From: Rhodocollybia butyracea
Lineage: Eukaryota; Basidiomycota; Agaricomycetes; Agaricales; Omphalotaceae
Assembly (NCBI GenBank): GCA_015501585.1
Contig: JADNRY010000192.1
Coordinates: forward strand, 1 to 64,000
Length of the DNA stretch: 64,000 nucleotides
Reading direction: 5' to 3'
The position numbers were made by a program, and so were the translations under genes. The notes under the pieces are model-generated. The model ran no database searches. It saw only the letters and a list, made by a program, of their open reading frames with translations, and was not told where the DNA came from. Positions within the stretch are counted from its first letter, which is position 1; every line of letters starts with the position of its first letter. Positions 1-10,505 of this stretch are shown here, in pieces.

Positions 1-931
1 AAGCACATCGTTCACAGTCACCTAATGCAAATTGTAAGCCACCAACAAGTCATCACGGTTACAAAGGCATACTGACGATGTAGAAGTTCATGTCAGGGAT
101 TGCCATGATATATCTGGACAATGGCAAGCTTTGTTCTTTCGTCGATTTGAATACGGCAGCTGCATATGCCTCTCCGACGCCAGTTTTGTGCCGGATGAAA
201 AGTGGACTGAAAACAAACAGGTGAATAATGCTCGAACGCACAGATACATTCCTATTGGCTTACAAGTGAATCTTAGCCCCTGGAGAAGTGTCTCGAGCAG
301 CATGATCTATCCCACTATGCCCCTGTTTTGCAAGATTCTGGTACCCCATATCATAGCGACTCGCACGTAGCTCAGCGTCCATGGTGAACAAACGCTTCTC
401 TAAGAGACACCCATCGATGAAATTGATCCAGGGCACAGTGGCTAAACCTCGTTGCACAGCATCTCCCTCGTAAAGATGCACAAGCTCTTTTATGCATTTG
501 TGGTAGAGTTCGAGTATGGCAGATGGCTGAGACTCGCCCATCAAGAGATGATGCGCAAAGCTTCCAATTTCGTCGTATATTCCAACGGTGTTTGTTTCCA
601 ACGAGTCGTCAATGAAAATGACCAGGGCAGTAAGCTTCGCTATAATTGCTTTCATTTCGATGTCAGCAAAAGGGTAAGGCCTTTCGGCGATAGTGAAGGT
701 CGTGTCTTCGAGGATATCTAGCTGACTTGTAGTCCAGGATGTCATAGGTCCGAGCGTGTTGTGGATCCAGTTGTGATAGGAATGGAGGAAGTCCGTAGAA
801 GGAGGTAGGGGGGCAACATAGCGAAAATTAATTTCGCGAAAGAGGAGCTGGAGGCGAGAGACGTAGTCTTTCGATGTGTCTTTCTCGAGAGCAGAGAGGG
901 GAACTTCAAAGGATCTAGCGTCTCCTGACAT
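1..931 (-). CDS. TRI5-like sesquiterpene synthase, copy 1 (3' end beyond window)
   Basis: A class I terpene synthase of the trichodiene-synthase-like family, expected to cyclise farnesyl diphosphate in the cytosol; the product cannot be predicted. Exons read 931-264, 206-77 and 21-<1, with intron phases identical to copies 2-4. Exon 1 contains the metal-binding aspartate motif DDSLE after a hydrophobic helix (VIFI). The visible start of exon 3 reads V-T-V-N-D-V-L, the beginning of the second metal motif (NDxxSxxKE), where the window stops. Intron 2 uses donor GTCAGT. The ATG at 931 is chosen because copy 2 has its ATG at the same aligned position and a TATA box lies about 40 nt upstream. No frameshift or stop is seen in the visible part. 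The remaining C-terminal third, including the RY pair, lies outside. Confidence 0.85.
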
Positions 932-969
932 GACTTCTGTTATGGTAACACGACAATACGATTGAAGCC

Positions 970-976
970 TTTTATA
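970..976 (-). promoter_or_regulatory. TATA box of terpene synthase copy 1
   Basis: The minus strand reads TATAAAA about 40 nt upstream of the ATG at 931. The same spacing and a similar box (TATAAAA, AATAAAA or GATAAAA) precede all four synthase copies, which supports both the starts and the box. Confidence 0.6.
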
Positions 977-2018
977 GTCAATGGCGTGTTAGCGCTAGCG
1001 ATACTACTGGCGGAGCGGATACTATTTTTATATAGGGCAAACTTCGTTACAGGATATTGTCGTGTGTTGCAAATGGCAAGGCCTGACCGAATAAATTCAA
1101 TGCATGTTCTTCTAGAAAATTCAAAGTCTCAACACACTGGCAGAATTCAATGTCGAGTTTGTTTTTGTTGAGGGTCTTTCATGTTTAACTCGCCTCACAC
1201 ACTCCCTTTCCCCGCCTCACACAGGATGTCCGTCATTCGATCCCACAGGTTTCCTCTCACAGATCGCTAATTCCGTGCTGCCAGTATCGTTTGAAGAATG
1301 CGCTTCTCCACCCCCAAGTTAACATGAAAGCAGCGGGGGTTGAGTCAAGCGCGGAGCGGATTACTTCCGAATTTCTTTCGTAGCTAAAAACACGCCGAGC
1401 CGTGCAAGAGCCAAAACGAACCATCAAGAACCCGTGAAAAAGATCACAAGATCGGTCGCTTTGAGCATACAATTTCACAAGGACCAGGTTCTATAAATTT
1501 CCGCGTTATCTGAATAGTTAAAATACCAGGTACAAATATATGAGGACGTCCGGACTCCTCAGCTCAAAGGAGCCTGGAGACTCACGTATAACTGTGTTGG
1601 AGGAGGGGTGTCATTAACAAGTGTCAACAACTTGACGAAACTAGTGGTGCGTGAGCCTGACGTACTACGCTACAGCTACAGGTCGGCCTCTCATCCTCCT
1701 TCAACACTCGCCTCATTCCGTGTAGACGGTTTCCTAGCTATCGGCCGCTTCATCTGATCCCATTGGGCTGTGCTGTCAACGACACCCAGCGCTTGCCCAG
1801 CGCCTTCACTTGTCCAAGTCGCAAGCGAGACTACAAGACAAACTGGCCAAAAGGGACCATGGCATCGTTATCGTGTGTTTGAAAATCATAAGGTCACTCG
1901 TTCAACTTTAGTACGGAAATTCCGCCCAAGTTATCACCAGGAAGTCAAGTTGTAAGTAACAGATGCACAGAATATCCTTTCGGCGTCAAACACTAATCCA
2001 TCTGGGGCTGTTCAGGCC
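977..2018. other. Non-coding block with duplicated synthase flanks
   Basis: No gene is supported here. About 1190-1260 resembles sequence upstream of copy 2 (about 6905-6965). About 1420-1560 resembles the downstream flanks of copies 2 and 4 (about 5215-5330 and 13390-13530). About 1600-2018 is paralogous to 9960-10520, including remnants of a membrane-protein gene. These patches show that a whole synthase unit once stood here and decayed. Confidence 0.55.
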
Positions 2019-2400
2019 GAATGAAGCCCAACTTGGACCTCGGTGTCTCTACTGTATATGCCATGAAATACACCCATCTTTGAACTTTCGTCATCAGAGC
2101 GCAATTGCCACAGCAACCTCTGAGAGTCCTATACTGTCCCATACCGCCTTTTAACATCCAATGTGTCCCTTACTATTTTCTCACAGTCCTACACCCTCAA
2201 AATCTTGTTGATCCTGTATATGGCATCTCTCACTTCGTTGCAGAGGTGGTTGAATGTATCGACACTCTTTTTCAATTTGGCTGCCCCAAGGCGTTTAGAA
2301 CTTGGACCGTGCCAAGTAATTGACTTCCTTCCTTCCTTCCTGGAGCTCCTCCTTGTGAAAGGAAGGAATATCATTTGTGGCTCCTTATGCAAACATATAA
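2019..2400 (-). pseudogene. Relic of terpene synthase exon 3
   Basis: DNA here aligns along its length with exon 3 of copy 3 (10506-10886). The peptide DTFNHLCNEVRDAIYRIN is still readable on the minus strand, and the end of the exon survives in other frames with small indels. The metal-binding NDxxSxxKE segment at the upstream end is scrambled. There is no exon 1 or 2 next to it: a tRNA-Ala gene follows at 2489. This is a dead fragment of a fifth synthase copy. Confidence 0.8.
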
Positions 2401-2488
2401 GCAATCAATATAGTTATAGCTCCCTCCGAAGAGAAATAAGTAAAAGCAGGCAGCCAAAACAGAGCAGATGTCTTGTGTAACAAATCAA

Positions 2489-2596
2489 TGGACAAATCCG
2501 GATTTGAACCGGAGACCTTTCGCAGAGCAAGTGGAAGCAGCCCCTAAAGTGTCGAATTATGCAAAGCGAACGTGATAACCCCTACACCATATGCCC
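2489..2596 (-). tRNA. tRNA-Ala(UGC) with a 35-nt intron, copy a
   Basis: The minus strand folds as a tRNA. The acceptor stem is GGGCATA with TTTGTCC and contains G3-U70, the alanine identity pair. The anticodon stem TTCGC/GCGAA closes a loop with anticodon TGC, and the T arm is TCCGG-TTCAAAT-CCGGA with discriminator A. An intron of 35 nt (2525-2559) sits directly after position 37, the canonical eukaryotic place. The 6-67 pair is a U-U mismatch shared by the other intact copies. A relic of the DUF7729-like gene follows within about 360 bp, an arrangement seen three times in the window. Confidence 0.9.
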
Positions 2597-2954
2597 ATGT
2601 AGGGTTTTCCGTGTGTAACCACTGTAGAAAGCATTCGTTACATCAACCACGAAGGGTTTAACCTTGAAAGCTTTGAAACTGGATTCGAGGCGGTATTGTA
2701 TTAGATACGCGACCGAGTGCTTGAGTATCTTCCCGTCCCACGCCTCCGACCCAAATCCATAAATGCAAAAACAAACCTCCGTGATATTTCCAGGACCGAG
2801 TTAAGACCCTCGAAGCATGAATAAGTTACACGATATAAGGTGGGGATGCCAAGATAACAGTACTGGGGCGAACAATACGGAGAAGAGAGCAGTTAGCGAT
2901 CTAGATCCAAACAAACAGGACCCCAAATCCCAAAGATAAAAATAAAAATATCTC

Positions 2955-3755
2955 TACCAGATTCATTGTTCCAATTGCAAAACCCAATAACGGAAGCCCC
3001 AAAGCAACCCCATCGCTTCAGAACCCCACCCTCCCACACCCGTACCCGCCGCTGCATTCGGCTCGAATTGGTGGTGTAGTCGGATGAGAGGGCAGAGGCG
3101 AAGGCGGACATGATGCTGGTGCAACGGTCGAGCCCGAGGGGCGGGTTGCAGGTGCCCGATATGACGAAGGTTGCCGGTGAAGGTGAAGGAGAGGTGAGCG
3201 CTAGCGCACGTCGGAAAAGGCATCGGATTCACTGGTATTTTTTACCAATCCAACGCGCCCAAAACTGCAAAAAGCACTAAAGTACTAAAGCTAAAGCCTT
3301 GCGAGTGAACATCGTGAGGGTAAAGTTGTAACAGGACTGGGTGGACAAGTTTTGAGCGATCATTGAATCCCGTGGTTACGTTGAACGTTGAGGGAAGAGA
3401 GTGAGGAGGTCTGGTGGCGCTGGAAAAAATGAGTAATGAAGAGAGAGTGCGCGTGAATGTTTGAAATTTGAATGAACAGATACGTTCTGCGACGGGATTG
3501 GTATCGTCGAGGAGAGGGCGCGGACGATGACGGAGAGCCTTGAACTGAGCGGGAAGCCGTGGGTGTTGGTGCACCGGTGCTTTGAGTACAGAAATGGTTG
3601 GTGGCCCCGTGGCGCCGCTCCTGACGCGGATTCCAACGCAATAGCCGTCGTTCTTCTAGTGATGGTGATGGTTCAAAGCCATGGGCTCTACGACTGTGAT
3701 GCAAATGCAACTACAGTTGTATCTCGTCAAAAGTCATTGATGTCATCCCGGATTC
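2955..3755 (-). pseudogene. Relic R1 of the DUF7729-like surface protein gene
   Basis: The DNA is homologous to the intact gene at 36428-37993, from its 3' end (about 2955) to the segment coding MTFDE (about 3750). Internal deletions (around 3060-3240), frameshifts and stops prevent any long product. The upstream spacer around 2830-2880 (ataagg-tgggg-gccaagataac) also matches the spacers beside the other two copies, so the tRNA-Ala and this gene were duplicated together. Confidence 0.75.
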
Positions 3756-3889
3756 CGTTTTGAAGCCAGTATCTAATTTCAGGAAGATAAAACTCAGCAA
3801 TGTTCCAGCGACGCGACGCACACACTCCCAAGTTCTAAATCCACCATTTGTAGCTTTACGTCTCGATAAACGTCCAGCAGAGTTTTACT

Positions 3890-4640
3890 GAGTCACGGAC
3901 GGACCGGGACAAGAAGTTAATCTTGGCGCTAAAGTATAAGCGCCTTCATTTCACGTCATCCGAAATCTTCTTCGTCCTCAGTCATCAGGCCTTCAGCGCT
4001 TCAGCTTCAGGCCTCAATATTCAATATTTTAATACCAATCCTTGGGTAAGTGAACCCCAGATGAAAAGGTCTGTCTCTGGTGTCGATAACTTTGTACGAC
4101 AAAAATGATAAATCTTGACTTGATCTTGACACACTCGCAATGGACCGCCAGTCGCCTAAATTTACGAGGACTGCGATGGACGTACAATGGGCTAGGAGCG
4201 GAACTCAGCATCTAGTTCTAATTTTCCAAGGCAAGTCCGTGAAGATGAACCTTGTGGACCCAACTCTCGCTCTGTCACTCGGGTCGGACCATCAGTGTAA
4301 CAACAGCCGGGGGCCTTATTGAGATTTTTAGAACTTTGCAGGAAGCCTGTTCTCTACGATTTGACCGTGGATCCCGGTTAAATGTTCCACAGTCTCTTCT
4401 GGAAGCAACCCCTCCCTTTTACACAGCTATTCGTCTTCGCTTTTTTTCCCTTCTCCTCCTTTTCTATGTCTACCCGGCTTCTTTATCCCTCAGGTCCAGA
4501 CTGCAAGCAACACCTTCATTCCACTAGTTCTATCTGTCACGGGTAGTATGGATTTATCTTGACATGTATACGAATACAGTCGTAGTACATCAAATAGCAG
4601 CCATTGTTCTGCAATACAGATGGTTCAAGCTCATCCTCCT
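3890..4640. repeat. Segmental duplicate of 18840-20660
   Basis: Collinear patches are shared with 18840-20660. They include gacaagaag-taatcttggcgctaaag near 3908, the run aggcctcaatattcaatatt near 4010, the CTCGCTCTGTCACTCGGGTCG-like patch near 4265 and the ccccagtctct-ctaggtgcaacccctccctttta-like patch near 4390. The second copy carries insertions. No coding function is visible in this part. Confidence 0.6.
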
Positions 4641-5080
4641 TCCACTCGCTTCATTCAGCGCAAATGTTCTTTCAGCCATTGGTCACTTTCTACGATCTCA
4701 TTCTGAGTTATCGAGGTCAACCGATACTTGCGCTCGTCCTTGCAAAGGCATGTTCCATCGACACGCAGATCCAGTTCAATCTCTTTTGGATTCCTGTGCT
4801 TGCTTCAGAGGTGGGGTGGTTCAATGATAGACCAATGTTTTTGTTATTCAGTGAGTGATTGTAACTCTTGCTCCGTTTCTTTTTCCTTCCGTCTTACCTT
4901 TTGCCACTACAGATCGTTTCGAGGGCATACTCCTTATTGGTGCATGCTTTTCAGTAAGCTACATGACAGCGAACTGGACCGAAGGGGTTACGATGGTATC
5001 TTTTTATGTGATGAATAGTGAGAATAAATACACGCCTTTGTCAAGCTTGCAAACTAACGATAACCCTCCTTAGGCGTTGA
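4564..5080 (+). pseudogene. Decayed multi-pass membrane protein gene fragment
   Basis: Two stretches look coding on the plus strand: one with LILSYRGQ then FWIPVLASE, the other RFEGILLIGACFSVSY, separated by an intron-like GTGAGT...CTACAG segment at about 4853-4912. The composition (hydrophobic segments, FWIPVLA) recalls basidiomycete seven-helix proteins of the DUF6533 kind, but this is a weak call. Frames change between 4600 and 4720, so no complete protein results. A similar fragment (LLAIGHFILSYQ) sits at about 10100-10150 beside synthase copy 3, so this gene was part of the duplicated unit. Confidence 0.4.
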
Positions 5081-5373
5081 CTGCGTGGTTCTATAACAGT
5101 GATGATGCCGGGATATCTGCTCTTCTAGTCGATGGACTTACACTTCCACGGCTGAGTGATAAGTGATTACATTGGTGTTTTCTTTCATGACTGAAAAGAC
5201 ACGAGTCGTGCAAGAGCCAGGCCGTCAAGAAGATCATAAAATTATAAGCATGGAAATCAAGGACCAGGTACCATGTGGTACGAAAAATATGTGCAGTCAG
5301 GGACAATATATGCTTTGCTTTGTGGTATAAGCTAGGTCGCTACAATTGCAGTAGATGTACCTGACAGTACATG
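5081..5373. other. Downstream flank of synthase copy 2
   Basis: Non-coding. The segment 5210-5310 resembles the flanks at 1440-1560 and 13400-13530, and is therefore a 3' flank shared by synthase copies. Nothing else is seen. Confidence 0.4.
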
Positions 5374-6661
5374 CTAATTCGGTTCGAATTCTTTAGACCG
5401 CAGGAAGTCCAACTTGTACCTCTGTGACTCTAGATGCCATGAGATATACCCGTCCCTGAACCCTCGCCACTGAAGCGCGATCGTCACATCAACGTCTGAG
5501 AGTCCCATGTCCCTACTATCCATTCCCTCCTTTACTATTCTCTCACAATCATGCAACCTCAAAATCTCGTCGATCCTGTATGTTGCGTCCCTCAGTTCGT
5601 TACAGAGGAGATTGAATGTATCCAATACTGTCCACTTCCCAGATGCACCCGAGCCCGTGCACTCCCTAAATGATTGTGTCTGTAGGTGGATCATGTTGAT
5701 CGTTTCACCGGCTAGCTCCTCCTTATGGAAGGAGAGCACATCGTTCACGGCCACCTAATGCAAACCGTAAGCGGCCAAGTGAATCAGGTTAACAAGGCAT
5801 ACTTACAACGTAGAAGGCCATGTCAGGGATTGCCATAATATATCGGGACAATGGTAATTCTTGACCTTTCGTCGACTTGAATATGGCAGCTGCATATGCC
5901 TCTCCGGCGCCCGTTTTGCGACGAACAAAAAGTGGACTGAAAACTAACAAGTGAGCGATAGTTGAACGGACAGAGACTTTCCTATCCGCTTACAAGTGAA
6001 CCTTAGCTCCTGGCGAAGTGTCTCGAGCAGCACAATCTCCACTGTTTTGCCGTTGCTTTACAAGATTCTGGTACCCCATATCATGGGGACTCGCACGTAG
6101 CGCAGCGTCCATGGTGAGCAGACGTTTCTCCAAGAGACAGCCATCGATGTAATTGAACCAGGGTGCAGTGGCTAAACCTCGTAGCACTGCGTCTCCCTCG
6201 TACAGTTGCGCAAGCTCTTTTATGCATTTGTGGTAGAGTTCAAGTATGGCAGATGGCTGAGACTCGCCCATCAAGACATGATACGCAAAGCTTCCTATTT
6301 CGTCGTATATTCCAGCGGTGTTGGTTTCTAATGAGTCGTCAATGAAAAAGGCCAGGGCGGTAAGCTTTGCTATGATAGCTTTCATTTCAATGTCGGCAAA
6401 AGGGTAAGACCTTTCAGCGATAGTGAAGGTTGTCTCTTCGAGGATATCGAGCTGGCTTGTAGGCCAGGATGTCATAGGCCCGAGGGTGTTGTGGATCCAG
6501 CTGTGATGGGAATGGAGGAAGTCCGTACAAGGCGGTAGGGGAGCGACGTAGCGATAATGAATTTCTCGAAGGAGGAGCTGAAGGCGAGAGACATAATCTT
6601 TCGACGTGTCTTTCGCGAGAGTAGAGGGAGAAATTTCAAAGAATCTGGCGCCTCCTGGCAT
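5374..6661 (-). CDS. TRI5-like sesquiterpene synthase, copy 2 (intact)
   Basis: A class I terpene cyclase of the trichodiene-synthase-like family; the expected substrate is farnesyl diphosphate, the product unknown. Exons 6661-5994, 5936-5807 and 5754-5374 join in frame to 392 residues, close to the family's usual 370-390. The aspartate-rich motif DDSLE lies at residues 108-112, the second metal motif NDVLSFHKE at 270-278 and the C-terminal RY pair at 378-379; all three are required in TRI5-type enzymes. There is no transit or signal peptide, so it is probably cytosolic. The ATG at 6661 is preferred over the upstream in-frame GTG because copy 1 starts at the same place. Introns are 57 and 52 nt. 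No P450 or other trichothecene gene lies nearby, so a role in a toxin pathway is not supported. Confidence 0.9.
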
Positions 6662-6698
6662 AACTTCCGTTATGGCCACATGACGAGACGACTGAAGC

Positions 6699-6705
6699 TT
6701 TTATT
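6699..6705 (-). promoter_or_regulatory. TATA-like box of synthase copy 2
   Basis: The minus strand reads AATAAAA about 40 nt upstream of the ATG at 6661, at the position where copies 1 and 3 have TATAAAA. Confidence 0.45.
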
Positions 6706-7606
6706 AATGAATAGCGAGTCTCGCGCTAGCAATGCTACTGGCGGAGCAGATACTATTTTTATCCTGGGCTGAGGGCAGGGTTCATTACAGGATATCACTC
6801 ATGTTGCAAAGGGTAACCGGTAGATCTGCCATACTCGGAGGATCATCATATTATCTGAAGCGGCGGATTTAGTTGGATTAGCATAATCCGACCACGCGAA
6901 TGCCTTGAAGTTCCACCTCTCACAAGATGTCCGTTATTCGAGCCCCATATGATGTCTCTTTGAGCAACAACCCTACGCCCTGGACCCGACGCTCGCCGCC
7001 AAGTGGAGCCAATTTTACCGACGCAAACAACGCTGATTCCGAACTTCCCCAGTTCTCCCGAAATTCTGCATAGGATTTTAGTCTCAGTGTGACCAAGCAT
7101 CCTGCTTCTGTTCGACTAAAGGCGTGTTTGGTAGGACGCGGGAAACATAATGTCGTTGTAGAGAGCTTGAAAGTTATTGTCTCTTCGTCTTGTATACGTC
7201 TGTGAAGCCTCATTGAAAATGAACAAATTTTGAATTCTCACCAGACCCTCCCATTCGTGCTTTGGAAGGGCTCAACTTGCCAGAACGTTGAGGATCCAGC
7301 GTATCTCTGGCCTTTTAGCTTAACATTCGCTTGTCAGTTCTTACTCTTCAAACCTGATACTTATGATCAAAAATCCTCGTGTTATTCCATTGGATAGGCT
7401 TGTAGAGTATGGAGGAGAACAAATGAGTCTTTACTGCGGAAAAGACCTTGGAGATCTATCATCTGATGGTGATAACACCAAACAAGCGAGAAACAGTACC
7501 CTGGTTGGAGTACCCTGGTTGGAGTCTGACAACGTTTGGGCACTGTCAACTCGACATTGCTAGCGATTAAGTATTTTATTTATCCGATCCGAGTACGTAA
7601 ACTGTA
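6706..7606. other. Non-coding spacer upstream of synthase copy 2
   Basis: No supported gene. The part 6905-6965 resembles 1205-1265 upstream of copy 1. The longest open frames lack recognisable motifs and match no neighbour. Confidence 0.4.
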
Positions 7607-8163
7607 CTACGCATATTCTAATGCTTTCTGGCTGTCAGGTTTGTTTGGAGCTGTGGGTCGGATGGGATGGGTGAGTAGATTAGGTAGATGGGGAAGGATA
7701 TAGACGATCGGTTGGAGAAGTTCTGGGCGATCAAGGAATCCCCTGGTTGAGGGAAGGGGGAGGTCTGGCGCTGGAGAAGAAATTACAAAAAGTGACTTAT
7801 TCTCTTGTCTCAAGAGATAGACGTTGGACTTCGAACTACTGAATGTAGGAACAGTTGGTATGGTCTGGGATGCAATTGGTATCGTCGAAGACGCAGATGC
7901 AGAGCTGGAAACTGAGTCCGAAGCCTTGGCTGTCAGCATTTCGAGTACAGAAATGGTTGGTGATGTCATTGAGCGGGAGTCGCGCTCCTCGAAGTCTGAC
8001 GACGCAAGAGCTGTTTCTCTCCTGAAGCGGATAGTGCTGGTGCTGGTGCCGGTTCATGTAACTCATACGCATGCATATAACTGTAATGCGAGTGCGACTG
8101 CATCTCATCAAAAGTCACGTCAAATAAAGAACTATGCATCTCCTCAGAATTGGGCCATTAGCA
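7607..8163 (-). pseudogene. Relic R2 of the DUF7729-like gene (3' part; 5' part at 9787-9930)
   Basis: The minus strand still shows the S/T-rich linker (for example ASSTIPIASQTIPT) and the MTFDE-like His-rich segment of the intact gene at 36428-37993. The cysteine-rich C-terminal half is mostly deleted. The gene is interrupted by a 1.6 kb repeat-bearing insertion (8164-9786). Beyond it, 9787-9930 matches the DNA that encodes the membrane anchor of the intact gene (around TLGNHCA), now with stops. It is non-functional. Confidence 0.7.
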
Positions 8164-9786
8164 TTCGACGTAACCCCTTATGGGACCGTTATGGGACTGT
8201 TATGGGACCTCATGGGACTATTATGGGACCTTGATAGGACTTTATGTGACAGATATGCGACCCTTCTGGGACGCTCTACAATGTATATTGAGTGTTTTCA
8301 TTGTACATTGTCGTCTAATGCTCAGGCTGGCCCGCATACTCGCAACGCGGCAGGCCTTATTTGAAAATAAGCAGAAATCAAGACAACAAGAACTCTCCTT
8401 CTCTGAAAATTACCGCAATAGCCATCCAGCCAAATATACATTAGGTCTACTTGAATTTTTTCCAGACAACTAGAGAATCTGAAGAGAAACTATATCCAGA
8501 TGCGAGAACACATCAGAGCCGGGTTACGAGTCAAAGTCAACCATACAAGTAAAATATACTTAAACAAGAGTTAGACAAGCTTACACGGCATTATGCCACG
8601 AACCAATAATGCAATTGTCTTTGGCGCATCTGAGCCACAACAAAGTTGAACCCATTTCCACCGCACGTTCTCCAGCATAGTCTATCCATTGAGGGTAGCG
8701 TTTCCTTTGAGGATAATGAATGTCTTCGATACTCACACCAGGTTTTGCGCTACCTCTGATACTTTTGAGGCACTGTTGACGCAACCCAGAGTCACCTGCA
8801 GCCAAGGTGATGAAGCATATTTCATTGATGCCAGAGCAGATGTTGGCCCGGGGCTGAGAGGTAAGTGTTTAAATATTTGTCCTTAATCCATTTTTTCAAT
8901 ATCAATTTGTATTAGGCAATACAACAATGCTTCTCGTTGCTCTTCTATCCTGTTTGCCTGTTTATGAAGAGGCCGGTCGAAAAAGCAGAGAAAATAATGG
9001 ATTAACGATGAAGATAAAAAGGAATAAAAAAAAGGAATAAAGAAAGTGAAACTTACTCCGGGTCTGGGGTGTACTATGGCAGTAGGACTTCTCCAGTCCA
9101 AAGCGCAAGGCTCCGCATGGAACTGATGTAACTCTTATGGGACACTGATGTAACCCTTATGGGACATGCATGGGACCGACGTAACCTTTATGGGACATGC
9201 ATGGAACCAACGTAACCTTTATGGGACATGCATGGGACTGATGTAGCCCTTATGGAACACAGTGTTGGACCAATGTAACCTCTGTGAATTTTGAAACTTG
9301 TACATAACTCTTATGGGACATGTGTGGGCTACGGTATGTTAAATAACTTGTGTGGGCCCTGGGGTGCACTTAACAGTCAATTGCACATATATAATATGTA
9401 GAATGTGTAGAATTTTTTGACTACTCAACAAAGGGGGCGGCAGAGGGCATGATAAAGATCAAAAAGAAATGTATGCAGTATTTTGGCAGTATTTCATTCA
9501 TCAAAATTAGCACCATGAAAGCTGCACACAGCATCACAGTACAAAAAAGAGAAATTACAACCCCAACTCTAACAAACAGAATTAAGGTATAGTAGTATTG
9601 AGGTAGTAACATTTGTTCAGCATACATTCGTAAATATTCTATCAGTAAACGACGCGATGCAACTTGATTGATATTACTGATGGAATCACTTATGGGAACT
9701 GATGGGATCACTTATGGGACTGCATGGGACCCTTATGGGACCTTATGGGACCTTATGGGACGGTTACACCACAGGGTTACGTCGAA
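8164..9786. mobile_element. Insertion with 12-bp inverted ends and GGGAC minisatellite
   Basis: The ends are inverted copies of TTCGACGTAACC (8164-8175 and 9775-9786). Inside, near both ends, are clustered copies of TTATGGGAC, alone at 8170-8270 and 9670-9765 and as 30-33 bp units (TTATGGGACATGCATGGGAC then gatgtaac) at 9120-9330. The middle holds a short minus-strand open stretch (8581-8805) with no recognised motif. It splits relic R2, and the flanks on both sides carry the same host segment (cctcagaatt), which suggests a target duplication. This fits a non-autonomous DNA transposon with subterminal repeats; the family is unknown. Confidence 0.5.
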
Positions 9787-9930
9787 AGTTCGGTGCCCCT
9801 CAGAATTAGTTTGACCATTTATCCCGCCTGCGGTTTCCAACAGTTCCGCCCTACAGTGGTTGCCCAGCGTAACGAGTATCAAGATGGGAGGCATGTCCAC
9901 TGTATCAGACGGCCAATGTGACGTCTGGAT

Positions 9931-10505
9931 TCGGACTATAAGGCATACACGTATAATTGTGTATAGTTGACGCAAGAGTGTCAACAAGTGTCCACAAGAC
10001 GAAACACACGTGCGTGAGTGCAGTGATGTGCGTGTTTGCGACGATTTTGTAACTACCGTAGGCTCCCATCCTCCTGCCGTTCTTTCAGCGCTCGTCTTAT
10101 TCAACATAGGTGGCCTCCTAGCTATCGGCCACTTCATCCTGAGTTATCAATGACATGGACACCCCGGGCCAGTGGCTTCACTTGTCCGAGGTCGTAAAAG
10201 CACGTTGCCTCAAGATCTCAATTCAGTTAGATCTCTTTCACCTGTTCGTGTTTGGGCTTTCTCCTTTCCTTCCGTGATCGCAGGTCCCCAAGTGCTTGGG
10301 ATTTACCTACTCCTTGCACGCTTCTTTGTAAACTACGTGACTGCGGGACTGCAAGACAGACTGGGCCAAAGGGGACGATGGCATCGTTTACAGCTCATAG
10401 AATCGGTCGGTGAGGTCCGAAAATTTCGCCCAAGATTCTGCAAGTTATCGCTTGGAAGTTGTCACAGCTCGTGATGTACTACAGAATATCTTTTCAGCTT
10501 CGACG
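9931..10505. repeat. Segmental duplicate of 1600-2010
   Basis: Collinear with 1600-2010: a caacaagtgt-caacaa patch, a hydrophobic coding remnant (minus one frame, LLAIGHFILSYQ on the plus strand at about 10100-10150) and the direct lead-in to the synthase exon 3 end. It contains the decayed membrane-protein gene that belongs to the synthase unit. No intact gene. Confidence 0.55.

Noticed and set aside
9120..9770. CRISPR-like or protein-coding repeats of TTATGGGAC
   Set aside because: Irregular spacing, degenerate words and no open frame; better explained as subterminal transposon repeats or minisatellite.
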